Part shown: piece by piece, positions 8,502 through 15,962 of the stretch
Position numbering within the stretch: position 1 is the stretch's first letter
Layout: each line of letters starts with the position of its first letter
Assembly: GCA_024641135.1 (NCBI GenBank)
Contig: JAHEDS010000009.1
Coordinates: forward strand, 1 to 51,222
From: Flavobacteriales bacterium
Lineage (GTDB): Bacteria; Bacteroidota; Bacteroidia; Flavobacteriales; Flavobacteriaceae
Reading direction: 5' to 3'
DNA: 51,222 bases
Made by a program: the position numbers and the translations under genes
The notes under the pieces: model-generated
What the model was told of the DNA's origin: nothing
Seen by the model: the letters and a program-made list of their open reading frames with translations, nothing else
Database searches by the model: none

Positions 8502-8939
8502 CTATTTTTCTGGAGTTTCATTCAAAATAGCCCAAAAAGAACCTATTTCTTTTATAGCCTTAATAAATTCTTCAAAGTGAACTGGTTTTATAATGAAAGC
8601 ATTAGCACCCAGATTGTAACTTGTTAGTAGATCTTTTTCCATTTTAGAAGATGTTAGAATCACCACTGGTATTGTTTTAAGGTTTTTGTCCTCTTTTATT
8701 TGTTTGAGAACTTCCAATCCATCAACTTTTGGCATTTTTAAATCAAGCAATATAACAGCAGGCTTCTTACTTTCTTTATTTTTATAAGTTCCACGTCTAA
8801 AAAGATAATCTAACGCTTCCTCACCATTATTAACTACATCTACCTTATTAACCAAATTTATCTCTGTAAGAGCAGCAAGTGTTAAGTCTACATCTCTTTG
8901 ATCATCTTCGGCTAGAAGAATTCTGTCTATTTCTTTCAT
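8502..8939 (-). CDS. Rcp1/CheY-like response regulator
   Basis: A 145-residue single receiver of the Rcp1 type, which is longer between beta2 and beta3 (FRRGTYKNKESKKP) than CheY. The acidic pair is Glu11/Asp12-Asp13, the phosphoacceptor is Asp66 in LLDLKMP, Thr in ILTSS is present, and Lys is in IIKPV. Rcp1-type receivers are classically partnered with phytochrome-like kinases, and the upstream gene is a phytochrome-type kinase core with seven PAS domains. The gap to the kinase is 68 nt and to the sigma-54 activator 6 nt, so all three are probably one signalling unit. Confidence 0.92.
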   Translation of the reverse strand: MKEIDRILLAEDDQRDVDLTLAALTEINLVNKVDVVNNGEEALDYLFRRGTYKNKESKKPAVILLDLKMPKVDGLEVLKQIKEDKNLKTIPVVILTSSKMEKDLLTSYNLGANAFIIKPVHFEEFIKAIKEIGSFWAILNETPEK

Positions 8940-9007
8940 TTTTATTACTCTTTTTAAAACAACTTAAATTTAACGCTTTTTATTTTTAAAAAAAAGTCCA
9001 TATTAGA

Positions 9008-12000
9008 CTATGGTAAGTAAATAAAAAATGAAGCTCCTTTATTTTCTATTCCTTCCGCCCAAATTTTGCCCTCATGTTTTGTAATAATAAGTTTAGTAGT
9101 TGCTAATCCAATGCCTGTACCCGGAAACTCATTAATACTATGTAATCGTTGAAAAATTCCAAATACTTTATCAATATATTTTTGATTGAAACCTACCCCA
9201 TTATCTTTTATATAATAAATAATGTTTCCATTATCGGTTTTATTATATCCAATATGAATTATAGGGTTTTTATTTTTACTACTAAACTTAATAGCGTTAG
9301 AAATAAGGTTCTTCCAAACTTGGGTCATTAAAAATTCATCTGCAAAAGCATATGGCAAGTCATCTACAGTTATGGAGATATTTTTTTCTTTGATCTCAAA
9401 ACTAAAAATTTCAAGTACATCTTTTACCAGGACTTTTATATTGCATTTTGCTTTTTTTAGACCAGCTCTGCCCATTCTTGAATAGTTTAGTAAACCATCA
9501 ATTAAATCATTCATTTGACTCGAAGATTTAATTATATTATTAAAATAGTTTTCTTCATTCTTATCCAGTTTATCTTTTAAACTTTTATTTAAAAGGGATG
9601 CAAATCCGTCTATATGCCTCAAAGGCGCACGAAGGTCATGGGAGACGGAATAACTAAAAGCCTCTAGATCCTCATTAGCTGCTTCAAGCTGTGCAGTACG
9701 ATCCTTCACTTTTTCTTCTAAGGTTTCATTCAGTCTTTTTATTTCTGTTTCAATTTTTTTCTTTTCAGTAATATCAACCAGGGTTGTAATATGACACACT
9801 TCTCCACTAATTGTGATTGGCCTTGAAGAAAAGAGATAATTAACAATTTTACCAGATTTGGCGCGCGATTCAAATTCAAAACCAGTTAATCCGCCTGTTT
9901 CCAACTGCTTCTTAATTATATCATTTCGTTGGTTTGGTGTTAACATTTTTATCTCAATAGAGGTATGCCCAATGACCTCTTCACGATTAAATTCGAACAT
10001 GCGGAGAAAAGACTCATTGACATCAATAAATTTTCCGTCAGATATTCTAGTAATTGTCAATCCGGTTGGTCCTTCATGGAAAGCAGATGAAAATTTTTCT
10101 TCTGATAAAATCAACGAATCTAGGGCCTTTTTGTGTTCTGTAATATTTTCAATATGTGTAAAGAAATAAATAGGAGTGCCAGAATGATCTTTCAACACGG
10201 AAGAATGAACTTTTGCATGGAAACTATTCCCATTTTTATTCAGGTATCGTTTTTCGAATGAAACACTTTCAACTTCACCTTTAATCATTGACTTTACAGC
10301 GTTTGTGCCAATTCCATAATCATCAGGATGTGTAACATCCTGAAACGTCTTTAATTTAAATTCTGCTTCTGTAAAACCAAACATTTCACAAATACTTTTA
10401 TTAACCATACTGAAGTAACCATCAGTCTTCACTAAACACATCCCCATTGGGCCATTATCAATAGCATTGCTCAATAATTCCTTAGTTTCTCTTAATTTTT
10501 CTTGTGCATGTACACGTTCTGTTATATCCAATACAGTACCAGTAATCACATCTTTACCATCTATGTAGATATGAGTTCCATGTATCTCAATCCAGATTTG
10601 GCTTTTGTCTTTTCTAATACCTTTAGCAGTATACCTCACATCATCTACTTCTCCTTCTAATCGTTTTCTAATATTTTCTTCAGCTATCGGTTTTTCTTCA
10701 GTAATAACAACATCTGTGGGTTTTAAATCACTCAGAATTTCTTGTTCAGAATATCCAAAAATTTCTGCAAACCGTTTGTTTACGTAAATAAATTTGTTTG
10801 ATTCAAAAATATAAATACCTGTAAGGGATTGTTCTACTAATGCGCGAAATTTATTTTCAGAACTTTTTAGGGCTTCTTCAGCACGCTTCTGATCTGTAAT
10901 ATCAGTTAAAAATCCTCTAACTAACAGACCTTGTCCATCTTCATTTCGCTTTATTACTTCTCCAATAACATTAAGCCAATGTATTTTACCATTGGGATAA
11001 ACCACTCTAAAATCAAACTTATATTGATTGGGACCACCAACGGCCACCGATTGTTGAATAATGGCGTTACTTATTTCACGGTCATCAGGATGTGTCGCAG
11101 ATGTAAAAGTTTCAATATCCCATTTTTCCTGAGGTTCAAGTCCATATAATCTGTCATGGTTTTCAGACCTTGACATTAAATTTGTTTCGAAATTGTATTC
11201 CCAGGCAGCCACATTAGCCAATTCAGCTGAAAGACGCAAAAGTTGCTCACTTTCTTGTAACGCTTTCTCAATTCTTTTCCTTTCACCTACATCATAAATA
11301 ATACTAAGTAGCACTTTTTCTTCATTCAATTCAATGATAGTTGCCGACAACAAAAAGTCACTTATTTCTCCTGATTTTTTACGATACTTAACTTCCATTT
11401 CACGTATTATACCAACTTCTTTCAATTTATTAATAGCGGCGGAACGCTCCTCCGGGTTCACCCAAATTGGTAAGACTGTGGTGCTGTTACCCAAGAATTC
11501 TTCTCTTGTATAACCAAAAGTCTGGAATATCATTTCGTTCACTTCAAGTACTTTTCCATCCATTGATGTGAGTGTAACCAAATATGGGCTTAAGCGAAAC
11601 GATTCTTGAAACTTTTCCTCAGATAACCGTAATGTTTTTTCAGATTTTTTTTGTTTTGTAATGTCATTTATAGTACCTACCAGAAACTTGTTTCCCAACG
11701 CGTCTATATAACGTCTTTTTTTAGTTATTATAGTATGGGTGAGGCCATTGACAGTTAATTCTTCTTCTCTTATGTCGGAGGTGCCCGTATCTAATACGCT
11801 TCTATCAACTTTAAGAAAATGTTCTCTTTCATTTTTTGGAACATTTTCGGCTAGGGTTTTGCCAATCACATCATTTTTATCTAGATCAAATAAATTAAAA
11901 AAAGATTGATTTGCAGATATAATTTTATGGTCATTATCTTTTAAGAATATTGGATACTCAATTAAATTAATAATATCATTAGTGCGTTCCTTCTCATAGT

Positions 12001-12589
12001 GTATGAGTATTTCAGTTTTTTTACGCTCCGTTATATCTTCAAAAATTACCGCGCAACGATTCGGCCCAGATTTATATGCCGTAACTGCATAAAAATAACC
12101 AAGAAGTTCTGACCCTTGTTCAAATTGATGAGGTTTTCCCGTTTTAACAACATTACTATAAGTTCCTATCCAATCTGCAGCATCTTTTTCAATACCTGGT
12201 AACACATGGGTTAAAAGTTGGCCAACAGCATCATTCAGTTTTAATCCAGTAGTTGCTGCAAATTTTTCATTAGCATCAACGATAATTAAATCAATTGGTA
12301 AACCATTATCATTATTAACTACTTCAAAAAGAACAAAACCAGAAGGTAGACTCTTGAAAAGTGTTTGGTATTTGTTTTCAGATTCCTCAATTTTCTCTTG
12401 AATTGTCTTGTAAATCCTAGACTTTTTTGAATTTTTATTCAATTCTTTATTTTCAGAACTACTTTCCTTATTTGTTTCAAATATTTTTTTTTCAATATTT
12501 GCTTTTGATATTTTTAAAGATTCATATTTCTCTTGCAATACTTGTAACTCTATTAAAAGCTCTTTCTTGCTTTTTACTTGATTTTTCAT
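9008..12589 (-). CDS. Soluble seven-PAS histidine kinase
   Basis: An unusually long kinase of 1193 residues without membrane segments. An N-terminal coiled coil (8-70) is followed by seven consecutive PAS domains (about 70-190, 200-313, 323-437, 447-568, 575-692, 702-818, 828-942), several with PAC tails ending in DITE/DITK. A linker coiled coil (943-970) leads to a phytochrome-type HisKA with His984 in SYSVSHDLRAP and an HATPase with NLISNAIKF, DNGVGF and GTGIGLA. The kinase is cytoplasmic, so it must read an internal or diffusible signal. It heads the cluster that contains an Rcp1-like receiver and the sigma-54 activator. Confidence 0.93.
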   Translation of the reverse strand: MKNQVKSKKELLIELQVLQEKYESLKISKANIEKKIFETNKESSSENKELNKNSKKSRIYKTIQEKIEESENKYQTLFKSLPSGFVLFEVVNNDNGLPIDLIIVDANEKFAATTGLKLNDAVGQLLTHVLPGIEKDAADWIGTYSNVVKTGKPHQFEQGSELLGYFYAVTAYKSGPNRCAVIFEDITERKKTEILIHYEKERTNDIINLIEYPIFLKDNDHKIISANQSFFNLFDLDKNDVIGKTLAENVPKNEREHFLKVDRSVLDTGTSDIREEELTVNGLTHTIITKKRRYIDALGNKFLVGTINDITKQKKSEKTLRLSEEKFQESFRLSPYLVTLTSMDGKVLEVNEMIFQTFGYTREEFLGNSTTVLPIWVNPEERSAAINKLKEVGIIREMEVKYRKKSGEISDFLLSATIIELNEEKVLLSIIYDVGERKRIEKALQESEQLLRLSAELANVAAWEYNFETNLMSRSENHDRLYGLEPQEKWDIETFTSATHPDDREISNAIIQQSVAVGGPNQYKFDFRVVYPNGKIHWLNVIGEVIKRNEDGQGLLVRGFLTDITDQKRAEEALKSSENKFRALVEQSLTGIYIFESNKFIYVNKRFAEIFGYSEQEILSDLKPTDVVITEEKPIAEENIRKRLEGEVDDVRYTAKGIRKDKSQIWIEIHGTHIYIDGKDVITGTVLDITERVHAQEKLRETKELLSNAIDNGPMGMCLVKTDGYFSMVNKSICEMFGFTEAEFKLKTFQDVTHPDDYGIGTNAVKSMIKGEVESVSFEKRYLNKNGNSFHAKVHSSVLKDHSGTPIYFFTHIENITEHKKALDSLILSEEKFSSAFHEGPTGLTITRISDGKFIDVNESFLRMFEFNREEVIGHTSIEIKMLTPNQRNDIIKKQLETGGLTGFEFESRAKSGKIVNYLFSSRPITISGEVCHITTLVDITEKKKIETEIKRLNETLEEKVKDRTAQLEAANEDLEAFSYSVSHDLRAPLRHIDGFASLLNKSLKDKLDKNEENYFNNIIKSSSQMNDLIDGLLNYSRMGRAGLKKAKCNIKVLVKDVLEIFSFEIKEKNISITVDDLPYAFADEFLMTQVWKNLISNAIKFSSKNKNPIIHIGYNKTDNGNIIYYIKDNGVGFNQKYIDKVFGIFQRLHSINEFPGTGIGLATTKLIITKHEGKIWAEGIENKGASFFIYLP

Positions 12590-12869
12590 CTTTGTCCTGA
12601 TTAAAAAAATATCAAAATAACTCTATCAAAGATAAGTTAAAAAATTGAACTGTTTTTTTAGAAAAACGAGTTATCATAAACACTTTGTGGTGTAGTACAT
12701 CTACTAATATTCATTAAACTAACAAAATATTTTTCTGTTATTATCTTCAATGTTCATGTAACGGTATATAATGACCTTTTTGGCACAACTAGCAAAGAAC
12801 CCTTGCTTTTAAAAATCATCGGTTTTATTGAATAGATTACGAAGAACTGAGTTAAAAAAGAAGTAACAA
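12590..12869. other. Intergenic region with kinase promoter
   Basis: 280 bp between minus-strand genes. A perfect -7 element TATCTTTG lies at 12634-12627 on the minus strand, 37 nt ahead of the kinase start; no good TTG -33 is seen. A small GTAG/CTAC inverted repeat near 12692 is the only other structure noticed. Confidence 0.5.
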
Positions 12870-13139
12870 TTAATCATATTCTTTACGAAACATGGTTCTA
12901 ACCAATTCATCAGGCTTTACATTACCTGTTAAATCCGTCAGTTTCATTTGTTCCTTAAAAATAATCATATCATACTTATAATATTGATCTGTGTCTTTAT
13001 GTGCCTCTTTACACTTGGTTAAACCATAAATAACGCCTTCTAAATAAATTATATTCATCATGCGCCTAAACTGGTCTGAGGCTAGTTGTGGCTGACCGTT
13101 TTCTTTAACTATAAATGAAAAATACTTTGTGTATTGCAT
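12870..13139 (-). CDS. Hypothetical protein
   Basis: An 89-residue soluble protein from ATG 13139 (a TTG at 13160 would add seven residues). Charged and helical in composition, with a hydrophobic patch (IIYLEGVIYGL) in the middle. I recognise no domain. It follows another unrecognised small gene on the same strand by about 110 nt. It could be a native small protein or the relic of a mobile region; coding potential is moderate. Confidence 0.45.
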   Translation of the reverse strand: MQYTKYFSFIVKENGQPQLASDQFRRMMNIIYLEGVIYGLTKCKEAHKDTDQYYKYDMIIFKEQMKLTDLTGNVKPDELVRTMFRKEYD

Positions 13140-13248
13140 TGGGGTATTTGCTTTACACAAAGGTATTTTAATATGGAGCTATTGATTGCTTACAGTTGTA
13201 GTAATCGAATAAAAAATGGGGATTGCTTAACAGTTACTGCAACTAAAT

Positions 13249-13485
13249 TTAATAATGCACTAACTCATTTATTAATGCTTTTTCTTCTATTGATAAAGGG
13301 TTGCTTTTTAATGAAGAAAAGAAATTTAATAAGCGATCCTCATCTTCCAACGGTACTACCTCAACATTAAAATCTATTTGTCTCAGTAATTTTTTAAGAT
13401 CTAAAATTGTGTTTAATTTTTTCTGATCTTTTTGTTTCTTATTTAATGTATCAAATTGTATTAAAAGAAGTTTGGCTCGAATCAT
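13249..13485 (-). CDS. Small hypothetical protein, divergent from HTH regulator
   Basis: A 78-residue helical, charged protein from ATG 13485. It contains a Lys/Gln-rich helix (LNKKQKDQKKL) and an acidic stretch (VVPLEDEDRLL). No family recognised. It is divergent from the HTH regulator gene at 13604, and the TGACAT-N3-ATGTCT palindrome sits between them, so the two may be co-regulated. The overlapping plus-strand frame at 13134-13370 looks less protein-like. Confidence 0.45.
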   Translation of the reverse strand: MIRAKLLLIQFDTLNKKQKDQKKLNTILDLKKLLRQIDFNVEVVPLEDEDRLLNFFSSLKSNPLSIEEKALINELVHY

Positions 13486-13540
13486 TTTTATTAGCTATTT
13501 TTAATTGAGTAAAATTATTAAGATATTGTGATTACCAGTA

Positions 13541-13555
13541 TGACATTCAATGTCT
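13541..13555. promoter_or_regulatory. Candidate operator, TGACAT-TCA-ATGTCT
   Basis: A 15-bp inverted repeat with GACAT/ATGTC arms, 48 bp ahead of the HTH regulator start. A near-identical element (TGACAT-ATA-ATGTCA) lies at 15034-15048 ahead of the facing lipoprotein gene. Confidence 0.5.
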
Positions 13556-13603
13556 TATTAATAAAACAGGGTTATATAACGTTAATGGTTCTATTTTAGA
13601 TTT

Positions 13604-14473
13604 ATGAAAAAATATACCTCGCTAGGTGAGTTATTATTAGACTATAGAAAACAAAACAATTTGTCTCAATCGGATTTTGCAATACAACTCGATGTAGATG
13701 TTCGTACGGTACTTCGATGGGAGAAAAATGAAACCTTATTAAAATCTGATAAGGAAGAAGAATTGGTAGATATAACCTTTATTCCGTACCAGGTTATTAG
13801 AAATTTAAATGCTCCAGTCTCAATACCTACTTATTACGATCTTGATTTAAGAAGATATTCTTTAAGTTTAATTTCCAATGAATTACCCGAAGCCGATTGG
13901 GTGAAAGATAAAAGAAATATTAAATCTGATAGGTTACGCACCATTAAATTTGATTCTGATATAGAAAGTATTATTAGATGTTCGTTATTTCAAAAGGAAA
14001 TATTTAAGCCAATAAATAAAGATATTATTAAAAGGGCTTTACAATTACTGCCCGAGCTTAATATAGTCATCTATGATTCATCTGGTTATTATTCTGGGCA
14101 TAGTATCTTTTTTCCTTTAACCTTAGATACATATAAGAAGATTAAAAACCGGACAATGAAAGAGGGTGAGATTACAATAAATGATCTTATAGATTATAAG
14201 AAAGTAGAAAACCCTGTTTTTTATGCTTACGACATTCAAACCGATTGTAATGAAAACTTGTTTTACATTGGTGGTGAGATTTTGAATTTTTTCGAAAAAT
14301 TAGATATCCCATACACTTATGCAAGCTACACTTCAAGAAGCGATACCTACCGTATAAATGAACAAATTGGCGTATCTATTGTCTGGGAAGACAAAGAGCT
14401 ACAACAAGTTATTAAAAGTGCAGCTCCTCCAAGACTTTATGAAGGAAGTTTTAAAAGATATTTTGAGAAATAA
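13604..14473 (+). CDS. HTH (XRE-type) transcriptional regulator with unknown C-terminal domain
   Basis: A 289-residue protein. Residues about 5-50 form a Cro/CI-type HTH (ELLLDYRKQNNLSQSDFA, then VDVRTVLRWEKNE). After a linker, residues about 120-289 form a mixed alpha/beta domain whose strand pattern (LNIVIYDSSGYYSGHSIFF, FYAYDIQTD, LFYIGGEILNFFEKL) resembles a GNAT acyltransferase-like fold; that is a guess from pattern. It is transcribed toward the lipoprotein gene at 14575-14985, and both share the same palindrome in their upstream regions, suggesting autoregulation and a regulator-target pair. Confidence 0.75.
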   Translation: MKKYTSLGELLLDYRKQNNLSQSDFAIQLDVDVRTVLRWEKNETLLKSDKEEELVDITFIPYQVIRNLNAPVSIPTYYDLDLRRYSLSLISNELPEADWVKDKRNIKSDRLRTIKFDSDIESIIRCSLFQKEIFKPINKDIIKRALQLLPELNIVIYDSSGYYSGHSIFFPLTLDTYKKIKNRTMKEGEITINDLIDYKKVENPVFYAYDIQTDCNENLFYIGGEILNFFEKLDIPYTYASYTSRSDTYRINEQIGVSIVWEDKELQQVIKSAAPPRLYEGSFKRYFEK

Positions 14474-14574
14474 CATGACTGTATTTCTTTAAGTTTTATA
14501 GATGTATTTTTGGAATAGGCATCTATACGTTTATCTCTTTTAAAACTTCCATCTTCTTTTTTTAGAAATAAATT

Positions 14575-14985
14575 TTAAATTACAGGAACTTCAATAGTTA
14601 AGAATATATCTTGTCCATTGTCATCTTCTCCTTGATAAAATTTAAAAATATAAGGCTCACGCTGTAGGGCTTGTACTGGTATTGAAAAAGTGGTTTCAGT
14701 AATGTTTGGGGTACAAGGAACACCGTCATCTACATGTCCAATTGGATAAATAAGTCTTGAGGTTCCTTCATAAAAATAATCGTATTGATTATAAAAGAAA
14801 TAACAACTATTTGGCATTTCTATGGTCACATTAATTCTATACGTAAGTCCATAAATAAATTCATCCGGAAGATCGGCACTTATAACATTCACATATTCTA
14901 AGTGGTAGTCATGCAAATTGTCGTCGTTGTCACTACATCCAAATATTAAAAAAGCAACTAGAAAAAGGGGAATAAAATGTTTCAT
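14575..14985 (-). CDS. Lipoprotein, hypothetical
   Basis: 136 residues from ATG 14985; a longer frame upstream is rejected because this start gives a proper lipoprotein signal peptide (MKHFIPLFLVAFLIFGC, lipobox LIFGC). The mature part is beta-rich and acidic at its start (SDNDDN), with two Cys that could pair. No domain recognised. The gene faces the HTH regulator and carries the regulator-shared palindrome just downstream of a TAATTTTG -7 element, so repression by that regulator is plausible. Confidence 0.7.
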   Translation of the reverse strand: MKHFIPLFLVAFLIFGCSDNDDNLHDYHLEYVNVISADLPDEFIYGLTYRINVTIEMPNSCYFFYNQYDYFYEGTSRLIYPIGHVDDGVPCTPNITETTFSIPVQALQREPYIFKFYQGEDDNGQDIFLTIEVPVI

Positions 14986-15033
14986 GATATTTAATTTTTT
15001 AACAAAAATAAACATCAAATTAATTAAAATACA

Positions 15034-15063
15034 TGACATATAATGTCACATATCACAAAATTA
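15034..15063 (-). promoter_or_regulatory. Lipoprotein promoter with overlapping operator
   Basis: On the minus strand a consensus -7 element TAATTTTG (15063-15056) is followed within about 8 nt by the palindrome TGACAT-ATA-ATGTCA (15048-15034). A site just after the -7 box would overlap the start point, the usual place for a repressor. Confidence 0.5.
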
Positions 15064-15152
15064 ATTAACAGCGTTATAAAAAATGCTTTAATTAAATTAA
15101 GTAATTAAATTTCAATAAAAATATATCTTGCTAAGTACCGTGTTTACAAACC

Positions 15153-15195
15153 TAACAAAAGTCATGTTTTATTTTATTGACTTTATTTTTATTTG
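15153..15195 (+). promoter_or_regulatory. Crp/Fnr-like activated promoter A
   Basis: TAAC-AAAA-GTCATG (15153-15166), then 24 nt, then ATTTG. The resulting -7 element TTTATTTG ends at 15195. The palindrome centre lies 36.5 nt from the end of the -7 box, which puts it near -41.5 if transcription starts at G15200. Two other sites in this window have the same layout and spacing. Confidence 0.55.
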
Positions 15196-15199
15196 CATT

Positions 15200-15269
15200 G
15201 TTATTTATTGTAGTTAGTTGATAACAGAAAAAAGGGAGTAATTCGAAGAGAATGGTTCTCTTTTTTTTT
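15200..15269 (+). ncRNA. Candidate small RNA A (or leader of the next gene)
   Basis: A 70-nt segment from the predicted start G15200 to an orphan terminator. A weak 5' stem pairs GTTAT (15200-15204) with ATAAC (15221-15225). A purine-rich single strand (AAAAAAGGGAG) follows, then a 7-bp terminator hairpin. No open frame of note. Because the lipoprotein gene begins 75 nt further on, the alternative is an attenuating leader for that gene. Confidence 0.4.
15246..15269 (+). terminator. Orphan Rho-independent terminator
   Basis: AAGAGAA-TGG-TTCTCTT hairpin followed by an unbroken run of T to 15269. The nearest upstream plus-strand gene ended about 770 bp earlier, so this terminates an unannotated short transcript. 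Confidence 0.75.
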
Positions 15270-15343
15270 ACCTAAAAATGAAATAAAAATAAATTAAGCA
15301 ATTAATTTATTGTATTTTTCACATGATTTAAGACCAACCAATC

Positions 15344-15637
15344 ATGAAAAAACCACTATTACTTCTTTTCGTTTTTATACTATTTAACTGTACTGCCGAA
15401 GATATTACAAAAATTGCCAGAGATCTTACATTAGAGAAAAACCACAAAATAGGTTTAGTTACTCTTTGTAACAGTTCTGCTAATCTTAACTGGATTTGCG
15501 TTTCTAAATCTGATTTTGACAAACTAAAAGTACTTCCAAAATCTTGTGAAGTGGTTACAATTACTTCTTCAAGTGGGAATAACTATTCAGGAATAATAAA
15601 TAGCTTTAGTAATGATGAAAAGCCTTGTTCAAAATAG
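15344..15637 (+). CDS. Small lipoprotein, hypothetical
   Basis: 97 residues with a lipoprotein signal peptide (lipobox LFNC, about residue 17). The mature part has three further Cys and two TITSSS/VTLCNSS-type beta segments. No family recognised. It lies 75 nt downstream of the orphan terminator and possible small RNA A. Confidence 0.6.
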   Translation: MKKPLLLLFVFILFNCTAEDITKIARDLTLEKNHKIGLVTLCNSSANLNWICVSKSDFDKLKVLPKSCEVVTITSSSGNNYSGIINSFSNDEKPCSK

Positions 15638-15962
15638 CGCCTTTATTTATTAAAGAACCTAACACATATAACGGTGTTGAAAGAATCAAACTAAAAAATA
15701 AATTCTAAAAATAATGTCTTATTTCAATACCTAATTAAGTTTTAAAATAAACGTATTACTATAGTCGCACAACACTAAAAGTATTAACATATATAAAATA
15801 TGATGATTGTAGAGTTTTGTTTTTGGTAAAAAATATAAATAAAACACCTATAAAATATGCTAACATATATCATATTTTATCTATAAAGATTTTTATAATT
15901 TCAACTTGATTGATACAAAATCAATAAAGACTCATTATTCTAATATTAAAATAGCAAGCAAA
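15638..15962. other. 325-bp AT-rich upstream region of phosphofructokinase
   Basis: No gene seen. It contains a perfect 10-bp inverted repeat ATAAAATATG (15850-15859) with CATATTTTAT (15871-15880) around an 11-nt spacer, plus another ATAAAATATG direct copy near 15794. TTGAT-N5-ATCAA (15910-15924) resembles an Fnr site but has one base too many in the spacer. I cannot assign the pfkA promoter. Confidence 0.4.

Larger units (their letters stand above)
15040..15343. other. 304-bp intergenic region: two promoters, Crp/Fnr-like site, orphan terminator
   Basis: It holds the minus-strand lipoprotein promoter, a Crp/Fnr-like half-palindrome at 15153-15166, and a plus-strand terminator at 15246-15269 that follows no gene. 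The separate entries describe each. Confidence 0.6.

Noticed and set aside
13134-13370. Plus-strand 78-codon frame
   Set aside because: It overlaps the more protein-like minus-strand frame at 13249-13485, has no promoter and a Cys/Asn-rich low-quality translation.
15034-15048. Treating TGACAT-ATA-ATGTCA as a Crp/Fnr-like site
   Set aside because: TGAC and GTCA are 7 nt apart rather than 4, and the spacing to a -7 box does not match; it groups with the HTH-linked palindrome instead.
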